Source: Bacteroidetes bacterium endosymbiont of Geopemphigus sp.
GTDB lineage: Bacteria; Bacteroidota; Bacteroidia; Flavobacteriales; Blattabacteriaceae
Assembly: GCF_002904345.1 (NCBI RefSeq)
Contig: NZ_PEIH01000005.1
Coordinates: forward strand, 1 to 64,000
Direction: 5' to 3'
DNA length: 64,000 bases
Numbering within the stretch: the first letter of the stretch is position 1; the number at the start of each line of letters is the position of its first letter. Of this stretch, positions 18,716-28,186 are shown in pieces. The translations under genes and the position numbers were made by a program. The notes below the pieces were generated by a model, which saw only the letters and a list, made by a program, of their open reading frames with translations, ran no database searches and was not told the origin of the DNA.

Positions 18716-20530
18716 TTAAAGGCTCTGTAACGAAACCAAACGGTTATACACGCCATTTTTTTCCATGAGCTCCTCGTGTTTTCCCTGTTCCACTACTTTT
18801 CCTTTTTCCAGAACGATGATATAATCTGCGTTTTGAACCGTAGAGAGTCTGTGAGCGATAGTTAATGAGGTGCGCTCTTTCATAATGCGTTCCAAGGCTT
18901 TTTGAACGGTTTTTTCCGATACGCTGTCAAGAGAAGAAGTCGCTTCGTCAAGAATTATGATCGGAGGGTTTTTCATCACTGCCCTTGCAATGCTCAGTCT
19001 TTGTCTCTGTCCTCCGGAGAGCTTATTTCCACTATCGCCTATAAAGGTTTCATAACCATCAGACAATCCTTCGATAAACTCATGCGCATTGGCCGTTTTA
19101 GCTGCTTGAACAACATGCTCCTGGGAAGGATTTTCTATACCCAGTGCGATATTGTTAAATACTGTATCGTTAAAAAGAATAGGATCTTGCGTAACCATAC
19201 CAAATAGCCCCTGGTAATCTTTTATTTTTAACTTCCGGATGTCTTTACCGTCGATAAGAATCTCACCTTCCTGAACATCGTAAAAGCACCCCAGCAAATT
19301 GGCAATAGTAGATTTTCCGCTTCCCGATGATCCTACCAGCGCGATACTTTGACCTTGTAAAATCTTCAGATTAAAACCCTTAAGGATCGGATGCATACCA
19401 TCGTAACTAAACGAAACATTTCTAAAGATGATATCTTTTGTAAAAGCGCTTATGGGTTGAGCTACAGAGCTTTCTTCAATCGGATCTATCGCATCGATAA
19501 TTTCCATGACACGCGCCGCGGCAGTTCTCCCTTTCTGCAGATTCGACAAAGAGCCGGCTAAATCTTTAGCCGGGTTGATAAGCTGAAAAAAAAGTCCGAT
19601 AAAGGGTAGAAAAACCTCTGGGGCCATTCCTTTTTTTTCAAGGACGAGTTTGCCTCCATACCATACAATAAAAATCATCATAACCGATCCCAGAAATTCG
19701 CTCATCGGCGAGGCGAGTTCTCTTTTTTGATTAGCTCGCGTCATCCATTTTTTCTGTTGCTCTGCAACCTCCATGAAATGCCTTTTCCTTTGATTTTCAG
19801 CATTAAATATTTTAATAATTTTAATTGCGTTCAGACTTTCTTCAATAACGGAAAAAAGTTTGCCGAGCTCGGATTGCGCATTTTGCGCATCTCGTTTGAG
19901 ACTTTTTCCGATTATCGAAATAAGACCACCAATTAGCGGAAGTACGATAAAAGCGAATAATGTCAGCTGATAGCTCATCATCAATAAGGCTGCTAGATGA
20001 AAGAGCAACATGATGGGAGCGCTGATCAAATTGGCCAAAGAAGCTACGATGGCGTTTTCGAGCTCATTTACATCATTTGAAATTCGTGAAAGTAAATCTC
20101 CCTTTCGACGATTGGATACAAATGAGATGGGCAGGCTGAGTATTTTAGAGTGAAAATCATTGCGTATATCGCCCACTACAAAAGCACGTATGCTTACCAT
20201 ATAGTACTCAGCAAAATAGCGAAAAATATTTCTCAGTAAAAATAAAAAGACCGTAAGCGCGCAAAAGATTGCCAGAGCGTTTATCCTTTCGTAGGTGGAA
20301 GAAAATTTAAGTATGTAGTCGTTTATAAGAACTCTTGCAAGAGAAAACGGCCCTGAAAGAGTGTTTGAGGATCTCTCCACGGGTATATCCAGTAATAAGC
20401 TAAGCACAGGGACTATAGAAACCACCGAAACTACCGAGAGTAAAGAATAAAAGGCATTAAACAGTATATTTAAAATATAACGAGATTTGTAGGGGGTAGA
20501 GTAAGCCAGTATTCTTTTGAGCGGATCCAT
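18716..20530 (-). CDS. MsbA-like ABC exporter (lipid flippase/multidrug type)
   Basis: Half-size ABC exporter: six-helix transmembrane domain (about residues 15-310) fused to an ATPase. Motifs: Walker A GSSGSGKST, Q-loop MVTQDPILF, signature LSGGQRQRLSIARAV, Walker B IIILDEATSSLD and H-loop IAHRLST. The probable job is flipping lipid A or other lipids across the inner membrane; KdsB and LptB in this window show LPS-related machinery is kept. I place the start at 20530 (MDPLKRILAYSTPYKS), matching the family. The longer frame from 20593 would run into the apt remnant. It is divergent from broken apt. The lipid specificity is inferred only. Confidence 0.88.
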   Translation of the reverse strand: MDPLKRILAYSTPYKSRYILNILFNAFYSLLSVVSVVSIVPVLSLLLDIPVERSSNTLSGPFSLARVLINDYILKFSSTYERINALAIFCALTVFLFLLRNIFRYFAEYYMVSIRAFVVGDIRNDFHSKILSLPISFVSNRRKGDLLSRISNDVNELENAIVASLANLISAPIMLLFHLAALLMMSYQLTLFAFIVLPLIGGLISIIGKSLKRDAQNAQSELGKLFSVIEESLNAIKIIKIFNAENQRKRHFMEVAEQQKKWMTRANQKRELASPMSEFLGSVMMIFIVWYGGKLVLEKKGMAPEVFLPFIGLFFQLINPAKDLAGSLSNLQKGRTAAARVMEIIDAIDPIEESSVAQPISAFTKDIIFRNVSFSYDGMHPILKGFNLKILQGQSIALVGSSGSGKSTIANLLGCFYDVQEGEILIDGKDIRKLKIKDYQGLFGMVTQDPILFNDTVFNNIALGIENPSQEHVVQAAKTANAHEFIEGLSDGYETFIGDSGNKLSGGQRQRLSIARAVMKNPPIIILDEATSSLDSVSEKTVQKALERIMKERTSLTIAHRLSTVQNADYIIVLEKGKVVEQGKHEELMEKNGVYNRLVSLQSL

Positions 20531-20592
20531 GCCATTGCTTTGATATGACACAAAAGTAAAGAGAATTCTGGCTTTGCCTTTTTTGTAATACA

Positions 20593-20945
20593 ATTTTTTA
20601 AGGATGCTTTCAATACGTTTACAAAAAAAACTATTTCAAAAATTCCTGATTTTCCTAAAAAAGGAATAATTTTTCGTGATATAAGCCGGTTTTGGCCGAC
20701 GCTAATTTGCACAAAGACATCGTTGAGGAATTCTATAACTGTTCTCAGGGAGAGGTAGATTCGGTCTGTGGAATCGAAAGTCGTGGTTTTTTATTTGGAT
20801 CTTTTGTAGCTCAACGTTTAAATGTCCCTTTTATGATGATCAGAAAACAGGGCAAACTACCTGGGGATGTGCTCTCACAGACCTAATGAACTGGAGTATG
20901 GCCGTGCTACCTTGTATATCGTTGATCTGTGCAGTTTAGCTTCTT
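20593..20945 (+). pseudogene. apt: Decayed adenine phosphoribosyltransferase
   Basis: Frame one gives TISKIPDFPKKGIIFRDIS, the classic Apt N-terminus. After an indel near 20690, the next frame gives GEVDSVCGIESRGFLFGSFV, then NVPFMMIRKQGKLPGDVLSQ. A second indel near 20880 moves to NELEYGRATLYIVDL. The PRPP-binding loop (VxIVDDLLATGGT) and everything after are missing. So the gene has at least two frameshifts and a 3' deletion, and adenine salvage by this route is lost. Confidence 0.88.
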
Positions 20946-21684
20946 AGTAGGACTCCCCTTGTTAGGAGGCCGCGAGAACTCCTGAAGTATTCAAAAGATA
21001 TTTTTTCTTTGTTATATTATTAGAAAGCTTGATTTTCTTAAAATATTTATATTTTACAGTTAAGAAAATCTGCTTAACGAGCTTGCATAATTACAAATAT
21101 GTTTTTAATAAACTCCCCTATTTTCCATTGAAGCTCCTGTTGAGGAGCGTACGAATTCCATAGAGCACCTCCCTATTAACTATTCAGGGGAAAGTTGCTC
21201 ATCAGAAGAGCCTAAAATTGCCGAATCCTTCTTCTTTTATCTCATCATTTTTATCATATTCTCTGGTCATCCAGCAAGCTTGAGAACTCTAGCGAGAGTA
21301 ATCTTTTCTGAGGATGAAACAAGCTGTTTAAATCAATCTCTTGCCTGGAAAAAGCACTCTAAATACCCATTTGGTATAAATTTTTTCTTCCCATTTTCTA
21401 AAAGAAAAATGTCTTTGTCTTATCAGGGGTAAGATTTCTTTAAAGAAATATAAGGTATGTCTAGATCTACTAGAGTTTTTTTTAATAATAAGAGATCTTT
21501 AAAATAGCCCTTTATAAAGGTTTCCGATAAGGTATTTTGTGAAAGGAAATGGCTTTTTTATTTGGGTTTTCTCTTTTGTAACGCACAAAAGAATTTTGTT
21601 CGGTTTTATTTGTGAAATAGTATAATTGTTTTTAATAAACATTATCAACATAAAAGTGTCGTTCAAATATATTTTTCGTATTTC
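20946..21684. other. Gene-free stretch with an imperfect inverted repeat
   Basis: No gene recognised on either strand. Bases 21031-21041 and 21060-21070 form an 11-bp inverted repeat (gattttcttaa / ttaagaaaatc) with an 18-nt loop, extendable by AAGC/GCTT with bulges. A TAnnTTTG-like box (TATAATTG, 21621-21628) may serve secDF. Confidence 0.4.
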
Positions 21685-21735
21685 ATGGAATCTAAGATTT
21701 ATATTTGCTCGTCAATTCATAAAAACCGTAAGGGG

Positions 21736-24729
21736 ATGAGAGAAAGAGGTTTTATTGCATTTGTATCTATTGTATTATCGCTGATTTGTTTGTATTATTT
21801 AAGTTTTACTTATTATGCTTCTAAGATAGAAAAACAGGCATCGGCTTATACCAAGGGGAATTCTGAAAAAGAGCAGTACCTGGATTCGATTTCTAAAGAC
21901 ACCACTAATTTTTTATTTCTCGAGTACAATTATGCAGATGCCAAAAATCGTTCCCTTAATTTGGGACTTGATCTCAAAGGCGGTATCAATGTAATCTTGC
22001 AGATCTCTGAACGCGACTTGCTTTTGAAAATTTCAGAAAATTCAAAGAATCCAATTTTTATTTCCGCTCTTAATCAGGCTGATAATAAACAAAAAGCCAG
22101 CGGAGCTTCCGATTATTTAGAACTGTTTTTTTTGGCTTTTCAAGAGCAGAAAAAGATACAGAAATCTAATATTAACTTAAGCTCTTCAGAGATTTTTGGT
22201 AAAAAATCCCTGGTGGACCAGGTTGATTATAGCAGTCCTGATGAAATGGTTGAAAAAGTTATCCGGCAAAAAGTGGAAACCTCTATCGCTACAGCTTATG
22301 ATGTAATTCGCTCGCGCATAGATCGTTTTGGGGTAACGCAACCCAATATACAGTGCGTGAAGCGCTCTGGTCGTATTCTTGTCGAACTCCCGGGAGTAAA
22401 AGATATAGATCGTGTCAAGAAGCTATTGCAAAGCACTGCCCAACTTCACTTTTACGAAGTGTATCAGCCGCAAGAGGTGTACGCCTATCTTGAGTTGCTG
22501 AACAAACGTTTTTTACACCGGGTAAAATCTACCAGTTTTTATTCTTCTCCAGAATTATCTAAGAATCGAGTAGAGGCGATCATTGAAAAGAAAAATTTTG
22601 CTAAAGAAAAAGAAGCTGTTGATAAAGTAAAGAAGGGAAGTTTTTTTGAATTATTGAATATTCAAAAAGCACTCCGTTTAGGGAATATAGGCCTAGTAGA
22701 TGCGGAAAATATAGATCTTGTCAATAAAATATTGAGCGATCCCCAGGCAACAGAATTGCGACCTGCTTATTTGCGCAGCGCGAAATTTCTCTGGTCGGCC
22801 AAGCCGGAATATACTACCGGTAAAAAAAAATTTACCCTGTTTGCTATCCGATCCGGAGTTGATGGCGCTCCCGCTATAAATGGAGATGTAGTGGTAGATT
22901 CTGAAAAGTCCTTCGATCAGTTTAACAAGGTGATCGTTAATATGCGGATGAATTCCGAAGGCTCCAGAGAATGGAGGCGTATTACCGAGAAAAACGTCAA
23001 CAAAAGAATCGCGGTGGTTCTTGACGATTTAGTATATACCGCTCCGGTGGTGAATACGATGATTCCCGACGGACGCTCGCAGATTTCAGGAAATTTCAGC
23101 ATTCAGGAAGCGGATGATTTGATCAATGTATTAAGCGCTGGGAAATTGCCTACTCCGGCTAAAATCATACAGGCTGAAATCGTAGGCCCTTCATTAGGCA
23201 AAGAAGCCATTCAAAGCGGTCTAAACTCTTCATTTATCGCCTTAGGATCAGTATTTTTATGGATGCTGATCTATTATACCACAGCCGGCCTTTACGCCAA
23301 TTTGGCTCTTGTATTCAATTTGTTATTTTTATTTGGTATACTCATATCTTTGGGAGCGGTAGTTACCCTTCCGGGTATCGCCGGTATTGTACTAACACTC
23401 GCCATGGCCGTAGATGCCAATATCTTGCTTTATGAGCGCGTAAAGGAAGAGCTTCATAAAGGGAAGTCCCTCAGAAAAGCCATTGATGAGAGTTACAGTT
23501 TTAAAGGAGCGCTTTCTTCTATTATAGACGGACAGCTTACCACGCTTTTAACAGGTATTATACTATTCATCTTTGGAAAAGGTCCCATACAAGGTTTTGC
23601 AACTACCTTGATCATCGGTATTTTTACCTCGCTTTTCTCGGCCATATGGTTGACCAGATGGTTTATAGAATGCCACTTTTCCAAAAAAAAGCATCTTTCT
23701 TTTTTTAGCAAGCTAACCGAATATTTTTTGAAAAATATCCACTGGGATTTTCTCTCAAAGCGCAGATATGCCTATATTTTTTCATCGATTCTTATGGTCA
23801 TCGGATTGATTTCCCTGGCGAGTCGGGGTTTAAATCTCGGGGTAGATTTTGTAGGGGGGCGTACTTATGTTATACGACTTGATCGCGTTCTAACACCTGA
23901 GAAAGCTGCTGATCAAATAGGGAGGGTACTCATTGAAAATGGCCGTCATTCCTCACCTGAGGTAAAAGTATTCGGAAAGAGCAACCAGTTAAAAATTACT
24001 ACCAAATACAAAGCTACTGAAGATAATCCGGAAGTGGATGATGAGCTTGTGGAAAAACTTTATACCGCTTTAAAGTCATATTTACCCGCGTATTTAAGCA
24101 TGGAAGATTTCAAGAATGTAAATGAAGGGCAATCTTTAGGCATACTCTCTTCGGTAAGAGTAGGACCTACAGTGGCTAAGGATATTACCAATGGGGCTTT
24201 TCTGGCTGTGTTCTTTTCGCTTTTGGTAGTTTTCATTTATATCCTTATTCGATTTAGAAAATGGCAATTTAGCCTCGGAGCGGTGATTTCCCTGTTGCAT
24301 GATGCCCTGGTAGTTCTTGGAGTATTTTCTATCTTTTATGGATTTTTTCCCTTTTCATTAGAGATAGATCAAGCGTTCATCGCTGCTATATTGACAGTAA
24401 TAGGCTATTCAATTAATGATACTGTTATCGTTTATGATCGTATTCGCGAATATATTTCAGAAAATCCGCGCAGACCTTTTCGAAAAATGACCAATGAGGC
24501 GATTAATAGTACCTTAAGCCGTACAATAAATACCTCTTTGATAACGCTTTTTGTGCTTTTTGTCATTTTTGTATTCGGGGGAGAAACTATACGAGGCTTT
24601 ACTTTCGCCCTTCTGGTAGGCATCGGTTTTGGAACTTATTCATCAGTGTTTGTATCCACTTCCTTGATGTATGATTTTATAAAGCGCGAACTCAAAAAAT
24701 CTGATAAGCCTTATCTTGAAAAATATTAA
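21736..24729 (+). CDS. secDF: Protein translocase SecDF fusion
   Basis: Inner-membrane RND-type protein that uses the proton gradient to pull exported proteins through SecYEG. SecD and SecF are fused in one chain, as is usual in Bacteroidota. SecD half: N-terminal helix, LGLDLKGGINVILQI (D1 motif), a long periplasmic region with VIRSRIDRFGVTQPNI, then GLNSSFIAL, VLTLAMAVDANILLYERVKEEL and GFATTLIIGI. SecF half: LNLGVDFVGGRTYVI, VGPTVAKDI, AAILTVIGYSINDTVIVYDRIRE and SRTINTSLITL. I prefer ATG 21736 (MRERGFIAFVSIV), preceded by AAGGGG; ATG 21685 would add 17 atypical residues. Intact, no damage. Confidence 0.95.
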   Translation: MRERGFIAFVSIVLSLICLYYLSFTYYASKIEKQASAYTKGNSEKEQYLDSISKDTTNFLFLEYNYADAKNRSLNLGLDLKGGINVILQISERDLLLKISENSKNPIFISALNQADNKQKASGASDYLELFFLAFQEQKKIQKSNINLSSSEIFGKKSLVDQVDYSSPDEMVEKVIRQKVETSIATAYDVIRSRIDRFGVTQPNIQCVKRSGRILVELPGVKDIDRVKKLLQSTAQLHFYEVYQPQEVYAYLELLNKRFLHRVKSTSFYSSPELSKNRVEAIIEKKNFAKEKEAVDKVKKGSFFELLNIQKALRLGNIGLVDAENIDLVNKILSDPQATELRPAYLRSAKFLWSAKPEYTTGKKKFTLFAIRSGVDGAPAINGDVVVDSEKSFDQFNKVIVNMRMNSEGSREWRRITEKNVNKRIAVVLDDLVYTAPVVNTMIPDGRSQISGNFSIQEADDLINVLSAGKLPTPAKIIQAEIVGPSLGKEAIQSGLNSSFIALGSVFLWMLIYYTTAGLYANLALVFNLLFLFGILISLGAVVTLPGIAGIVLTLAMAVDANILLYERVKEELHKGKSLRKAIDESYSFKGALSSIIDGQLTTLLTGIILFIFGKGPIQGFATTLIIGIFTSLFSAIWLTRWFIECHFSKKKHLSFFSKLTEYFLKNIHWDFLSKRRYAYIFSSILMVIGLISLASRGLNLGVDFVGGRTYVIRLDRVLTPEKAADQIGRVLIENGRHSSPEVKVFGKSNQLKITTKYKATEDNPEVDDELVEKLYTALKSYLPAYLSMEDFKNVNEGQSLGILSSVRVGPTVAKDITNGAFLAVFFSLLVVFIYILIRFRKWQFSLGAVISLLHDALVVLGVFSIFYGFFPFSLEIDQAFIAAILTVIGYSINDTVIVYDRIREYISENPRRPFRKMTNEAINSTLSRTINTSLITLFVLFVIFVFGGETIRGFTFALLVGIGFGTYSSVFVSTSLMYDFIKRELKKSDKPYLEKY

Positions 24730-24736
24730 GGTAAGT

Positions 24737-24757
24737 TTTCTAATTTTGAATTAGAAA
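24737..24757. repeat. Short hairpin between secDF and tatA
   Basis: TTTCTAATT-TTG-AATTAGAAA: 9-bp perfect stem, 3-nt loop, immediately after the secDF stop. No strong T-run follows, so it may be a weak terminator or an mRNA stabiliser. Its arms repeat the TTTCTAATT/AATTAGAAA core of the 42-bp palindrome at 18.4 kb. Confidence 0.6.
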
Positions 24758-24767
24758 TTTCAAGCCC

Positions 24768-25037
24768 ATGATTTTTTTGTTTATTAGCTTTGAGCAGAGC
24801 TTTTTCATACTCCTTGTCGCACTGTTGATCTTCGGGCCTAAAAAAATTCCTGAAGTAGCGCGATCCCTGGGAGAGGGGATAAGACATCTTCGAAACATCA
24901 CCCAGGAAATTAAACAGCAAATATGGGAGGCCTCAGAGCGCGGAGAGGATTTGAAAGATAAAGTAGAGCAGGAAACGAAAAAGATTACAAAAGAGATAGA
25001 CGAAACTTTTACGGGTTCAGTTAAACGCGATGATTGA
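24768..25037 (+). CDS. tatA: Twin-arginine translocase subunit TatA
   Basis: Single-helix pore-forming component of the Tat pathway, exporting folded proteins across the inner membrane. At 89 residues: N-terminal transmembrane helix SFFILLVALLIFGPKKIPEV with the FGP hinge, an amphipathic helix ARSLGEGIRHLRNITQEI, and an acidic/basic tail. TatB-like function is possible, since many Bacteroidota have only TatA and TatC. TatC is not in this window. The gene lies 38 bp after secDF and overlaps the next gene by 8 bp, so it belongs to the same run. Confidence 0.9.
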   Translation: MIFLFISFEQSFFILLVALLIFGPKKIPEVARSLGEGIRHLRNITQEIKQQIWEASERGEDLKDKVEQETKKITKEIDETFTGSVKRDD

Positions 25038-25617
25038 AAATTTTTCTCTTTTAAAAAATCTCTTGAAGGTCGATGAGCGCTTGCTCGTCTATATTAACCA
25101 TTTAGGTGCGCCTTTTATGGATAATTTTTGGGTGTATATCACTCGTATGGAAAGCTGGTTTCCCGTTTATTTATTGTTGATACTCTTATTTTATCATCTA
25201 TGGGGCTGGAAAAAGGCATTTTTTATTATTTGTTTTATAGGGGGACTTATTTTATGTGTAGATCAGAGCGCTGATCTCTTTAAATATACCTTTAAAAGGT
25301 ATCGTCCCTGCCATGAGCCTTCGTTGGTTGAGAAAATTAGATTGATTCAGGGGATGTGCCGCGGATCTTATGGTTTTTTTTCTGCTCACTCAGCTAATCA
25401 TTTTGCCTTAACGGTATTTCTTGGAAAGCTTTTTCATAGCTTTGGAAAACACCTAAATTTTATTCTTATTTTTTGGGCTTCGCTAGTGGCTTATAGCCGC
25501 ATATATCTTGCAGCTCATTATCCACTGGATGTAATTTTCGGTATGGGGGCAGGCGCAGTTTTTGGCTATTTTTTTGGAGAGGTGTGCCACAGAAAATTGA
25601 ATTTTATGACCAGATGA
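25030..25617 (+). CDS. PAP2-family membrane phosphatase
   Basis: Membrane phosphatase of 195 residues with about five to six hydrophobic helices. The tripartite PAP2 signature is present: KYTFKRYRP (motif 1), GFFSAHSANHFAL (motif 2, with the catalytic His) and SRIYLAAHYPLDVIFG (motif 3, His and Asp). Likely substrates are lipid phosphates such as undecaprenyl pyrophosphate or phosphatidic acid; the sequence does not decide which. It overlaps tatA by 8 bp upstream and shares ATGA with the next gene. Confidence 0.88.
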   Translation: MIENFSLLKNLLKVDERLLVYINHLGAPFMDNFWVYITRMESWFPVYLLLILLFYHLWGWKKAFFIICFIGGLILCVDQSADLFKYTFKRYRPCHEPSLVEKIRLIQGMCRGSYGFFSAHSANHFALTVFLGKLFHSFGKHLNFILIFWASLVAYSRIYLAAHYPLDVIFGMGAGAVFGYFFGEVCHRKLNFMTR

Positions 25618-26102
25618 AAGAGCTTATCCTGGTAAGTCATGCGCAAGCCACTAATGGGTCTTATACCTCCGAAAGAGATCGTCAGTTAACGATTTCCGGA
25701 ATACAATCCTCCTATAGAACTGCTAATTTTTTTCGAAAACATTATCAGGACCTTCCTCAGTTCTGGATAAGCAGTTCGGTAAGTCGCGCGGTCTATACAA
25801 CTATTGTTTTTGTGCGTGTTTTTCATCCTTTGCCCTTGCTCAGGATAGAGGAATTCCTTTACACATTTTCTCTCGAGGATTTAAAAACCAGTATTCTTTC
25901 TTTAGATGATTATCTTCAAAATGTGATCATTTTTGGTCATAAAAGAGCGTTTAGCGATTTTGTAAATGATCTTGGAGATACTCCTGTGGATAATTTAGCT
26001 GCCACGGCAGTAGCCTTAATGCATTTTAAAATTAATAGATGGAAAGATCTTTCCGAAAGAGGCCATTTAAAAAAGCTCATTAAGCCTAAATATATTGTAT
26101 GA
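25614..26102 (+). CDS. SixA-like histidine phosphatase family protein with altered RHG motif
   Basis: Small histidine-phosphatase-superfamily protein (162 residues from ATG 25614). SixA proteins dephosphorylate phosphohistidine; in Bacteroidota a member commonly sits before ppk1 and ppx. The family start LVRHAxS reads LILVSHAQA here. The catalytic His is kept but the phosphate-binding Arg before it is Ser (AGT). The second block FWISSSVSRAVYTTIV corresponds to the usual SSPxxRAxQTA, and VIIFGHKRAFSDFVNDL carries the second conserved His. I use the ATG that overlaps the PAP2 stop; a longer frame from 25584 is unlikely. Activity may be reduced or changed. Confidence 0.8.
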   Translation: MKELILVSHAQATNGSYTSERDRQLTISGIQSSYRTANFFRKHYQDLPQFWISSSVSRAVYTTIVFVRVFHPLPLLRIEEFLYTFSLEDLKTSILSLDDYLQNVIIFGHKRAFSDFVNDLGDTPVDNLAATAVALMHFKINRWKDLSERGHLKKLIKPKYIV

Positions 26103-28186
26103 GTCATAAAACAGGACATCTTTTAACAAAAGAGGAAAAAGATAAATGCTATATCAATCGTGAAATTGGCTGGCTTCGGTTCAATGCTTGTGTACTACAA
26201 GAAGCAGCGGATCCTGAGGTTCCGCTTATAGAGCGCTTTCGATTTTTGGGTATTTTTTCTAATAATCTAGACGAATTTTACAAGGTGCGTTACGCAAGTA
26301 TTCGTAGAGCAGCTTTACTTAAAGACAGAAAATATAACAATATTATCGATGAGCAAACTCCTGAAGAGCTTCTTAGTGAAATCAATGCTTTGGTAAAAGA
26401 TCACATGGAGCATTTCGAGCGCTTGTACCATCGTATTTTAGGTGAACTTGAGAATGAAAACATTTTTGTGCTTACTGAGCGCTCTCTTTCTGAAAAGCAA
26501 AAACAATTTATAGGGAAATTTTTTCACGAAAAAATCAGCCATCTTATTGTCACTTTTATTTTAGACGATCTCAACGAATTTCCTCATCTTACTGATGATG
26601 CTTTTTATTTTGCGGTAAAGATGTGGCGTGCTCAGAAAAAATCGAGGTATGCTCTTTTAGAGGTCCCTACCAATATGTTTTCACGTTTTATTCAATTGCC
26701 CTCTGAAGGACATCGTCAATATTTTATATTTCTAGAAGATATCATCCGCTATCACCTCAAGGAGATTTTTTCAATATTTCGTTTTGATAGTATTGATGCC
26801 TATGCAATAAAAATTACACGAGATGCGGAACTCTCTCTTGATAATGATCTCTCCAGGAGTTTCCTAGAAAAAATGGCAAGTAGCGTAGAAAGACGTAAAA
26901 AAGGCGCTCCTGTTCGTTTGGTATATGATAAAAATATCCCTTACGATACGCTTAATTACCTAACTGAGAAAATGGAACTTGATGAGTATGATAGTATGAT
27001 TCCGGGTGGGAAATACCACCATCGCAGAGATCTCATGAATTTTCCTGCTTATAACGCCCGTCTGTGTTATGAGAAAATGACTCCATTTTTACCGGTAGCT
27101 TTTGACCATGCCAACAGTTACTTTTCAGTAGTGGATGCTTCCGATCAACTTTTGTGTACCCCTTACCACGGCTTTTCGGTTTTTGTAAAGTTTTTGCGCG
27201 AGGCCGCTATCGATCCGAAAGTAAGAACCATTAAAATGACGGTATATCGCGTATCAGATGACTCTCAGGTGATGAACGCTCTGATCAACGCGGCGCGTAA
27301 TGGAAAAAAGGTAATAGCCATGATTGAATTGCGCGCCCGTTTTGATGAAGCTCATAATATCTATTGGGCTAAAAGGCTACAGCATCATGGCGTAGAGATC
27401 ATATTTGGCGTAAAAGGCTTGAAAGTACATTCCAAAATGTGCTATATAGAGCGTGTTTCAAAGGGAAATCTTAAACGATATGCCGTTACTTCAACAGGGA
27501 ACTTCAATGAGCAAACCGCCACTTTTTACACCGATTTTATCCTATTTACGGCAGATCCACGCATTACCAGGGAAATTAAAAGAGTGTTTGAATTTTTCGA
27601 TGCTAACTATAAGTCCTCTAATTATGAACATTTATTACTCTCACCCAATCAAATGCGCCCTAAGCTGGAGGTTTTAACCGAACAGGAAATTGAAAATGTA
27701 AAAAAGGGCTTGCCTGCCTATATCAATTTAAAGATGAACAGTTTATGTGACAGACCGTTGATTGATCAATTGTACAGGGCTTCGCAAGCAGGGGTAAAGA
27801 TTAGAATACAGGCTCGGAGCATCAGCTCGCTTGTTCCTGGGTTGCCTGGATTAAGCGAAAATATCGAAGCCATTAGCTTGGTAGATAGATTTTTAGAACA
27901 CTCACGCCTGTATTGGTTTGCTCATGGAGGAGAAGACCTTATCTATATTTCTTCAGCCGACTGGATGCCACGTAATCTTGATTTTAGGGTTGAATTATCG
28001 ATTCCTGTTTATGACTTATCCTTAAAAAAAAATCTGAAAGATATTTTTGAATGTTATTTTAAGGATGATACTAAAAAAAGAAACTGGCCAGATTTACAGA
28101 AAAATAATTTAAAAACTACTTCTTTTCGGGCGCAATTTGAAATCTATCGATATTTAAAAAAAAAGCTAAGAGATGAAAATCAATAA
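26099..28186 (+). CDS. ppk1: Polyphosphate kinase 1
   Basis: Reversibly makes polyphosphate from ATP at the inner membrane. At 695 residues all four PPK1 domains are present: N-terminal helical domain (REIGWLRFNACVLQEAAD), head domain, and two phospholipase-D-like catalytic domains. The autophosphorylated His is in GLKVHSKMCYIER. The second conserved His lies in the FLEHSRLYWFAHGG region. STGNFNEQTATFYTDF and DWMPRNLDFRVELSIP are further hallmarks. It overlaps the SixA-like stop as ATGA and the ppx start by 14 bp, so it is tightly coupled. No damage seen. Confidence 0.95.
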   Translation: MSHKTGHLLTKEEKDKCYINREIGWLRFNACVLQEAADPEVPLIERFRFLGIFSNNLDEFYKVRYASIRRAALLKDRKYNNIIDEQTPEELLSEINALVKDHMEHFERLYHRILGELENENIFVLTERSLSEKQKQFIGKFFHEKISHLIVTFILDDLNEFPHLTDDAFYFAVKMWRAQKKSRYALLEVPTNMFSRFIQLPSEGHRQYFIFLEDIIRYHLKEIFSIFRFDSIDAYAIKITRDAELSLDNDLSRSFLEKMASSVERRKKGAPVRLVYDKNIPYDTLNYLTEKMELDEYDSMIPGGKYHHRRDLMNFPAYNARLCYEKMTPFLPVAFDHANSYFSVVDASDQLLCTPYHGFSVFVKFLREAAIDPKVRTIKMTVYRVSDDSQVMNALINAARNGKKVIAMIELRARFDEAHNIYWAKRLQHHGVEIIFGVKGLKVHSKMCYIERVSKGNLKRYAVTSTGNFNEQTATFYTDFILFTADPRITREIKRVFEFFDANYKSSNYEHLLLSPNQMRPKLEVLTEQEIENVKKGLPAYINLKMNSLCDRPLIDQLYRASQAGVKIRIQARSISSLVPGLPGLSENIEAISLVDRFLEHSRLYWFAHGGEDLIYISSADWMPRNLDFRVELSIPVYDLSLKKNLKDIFECYFKDDTKKRNWPDLQKNNLKTTSFRAQFEIYRYLKKKLRDENQ

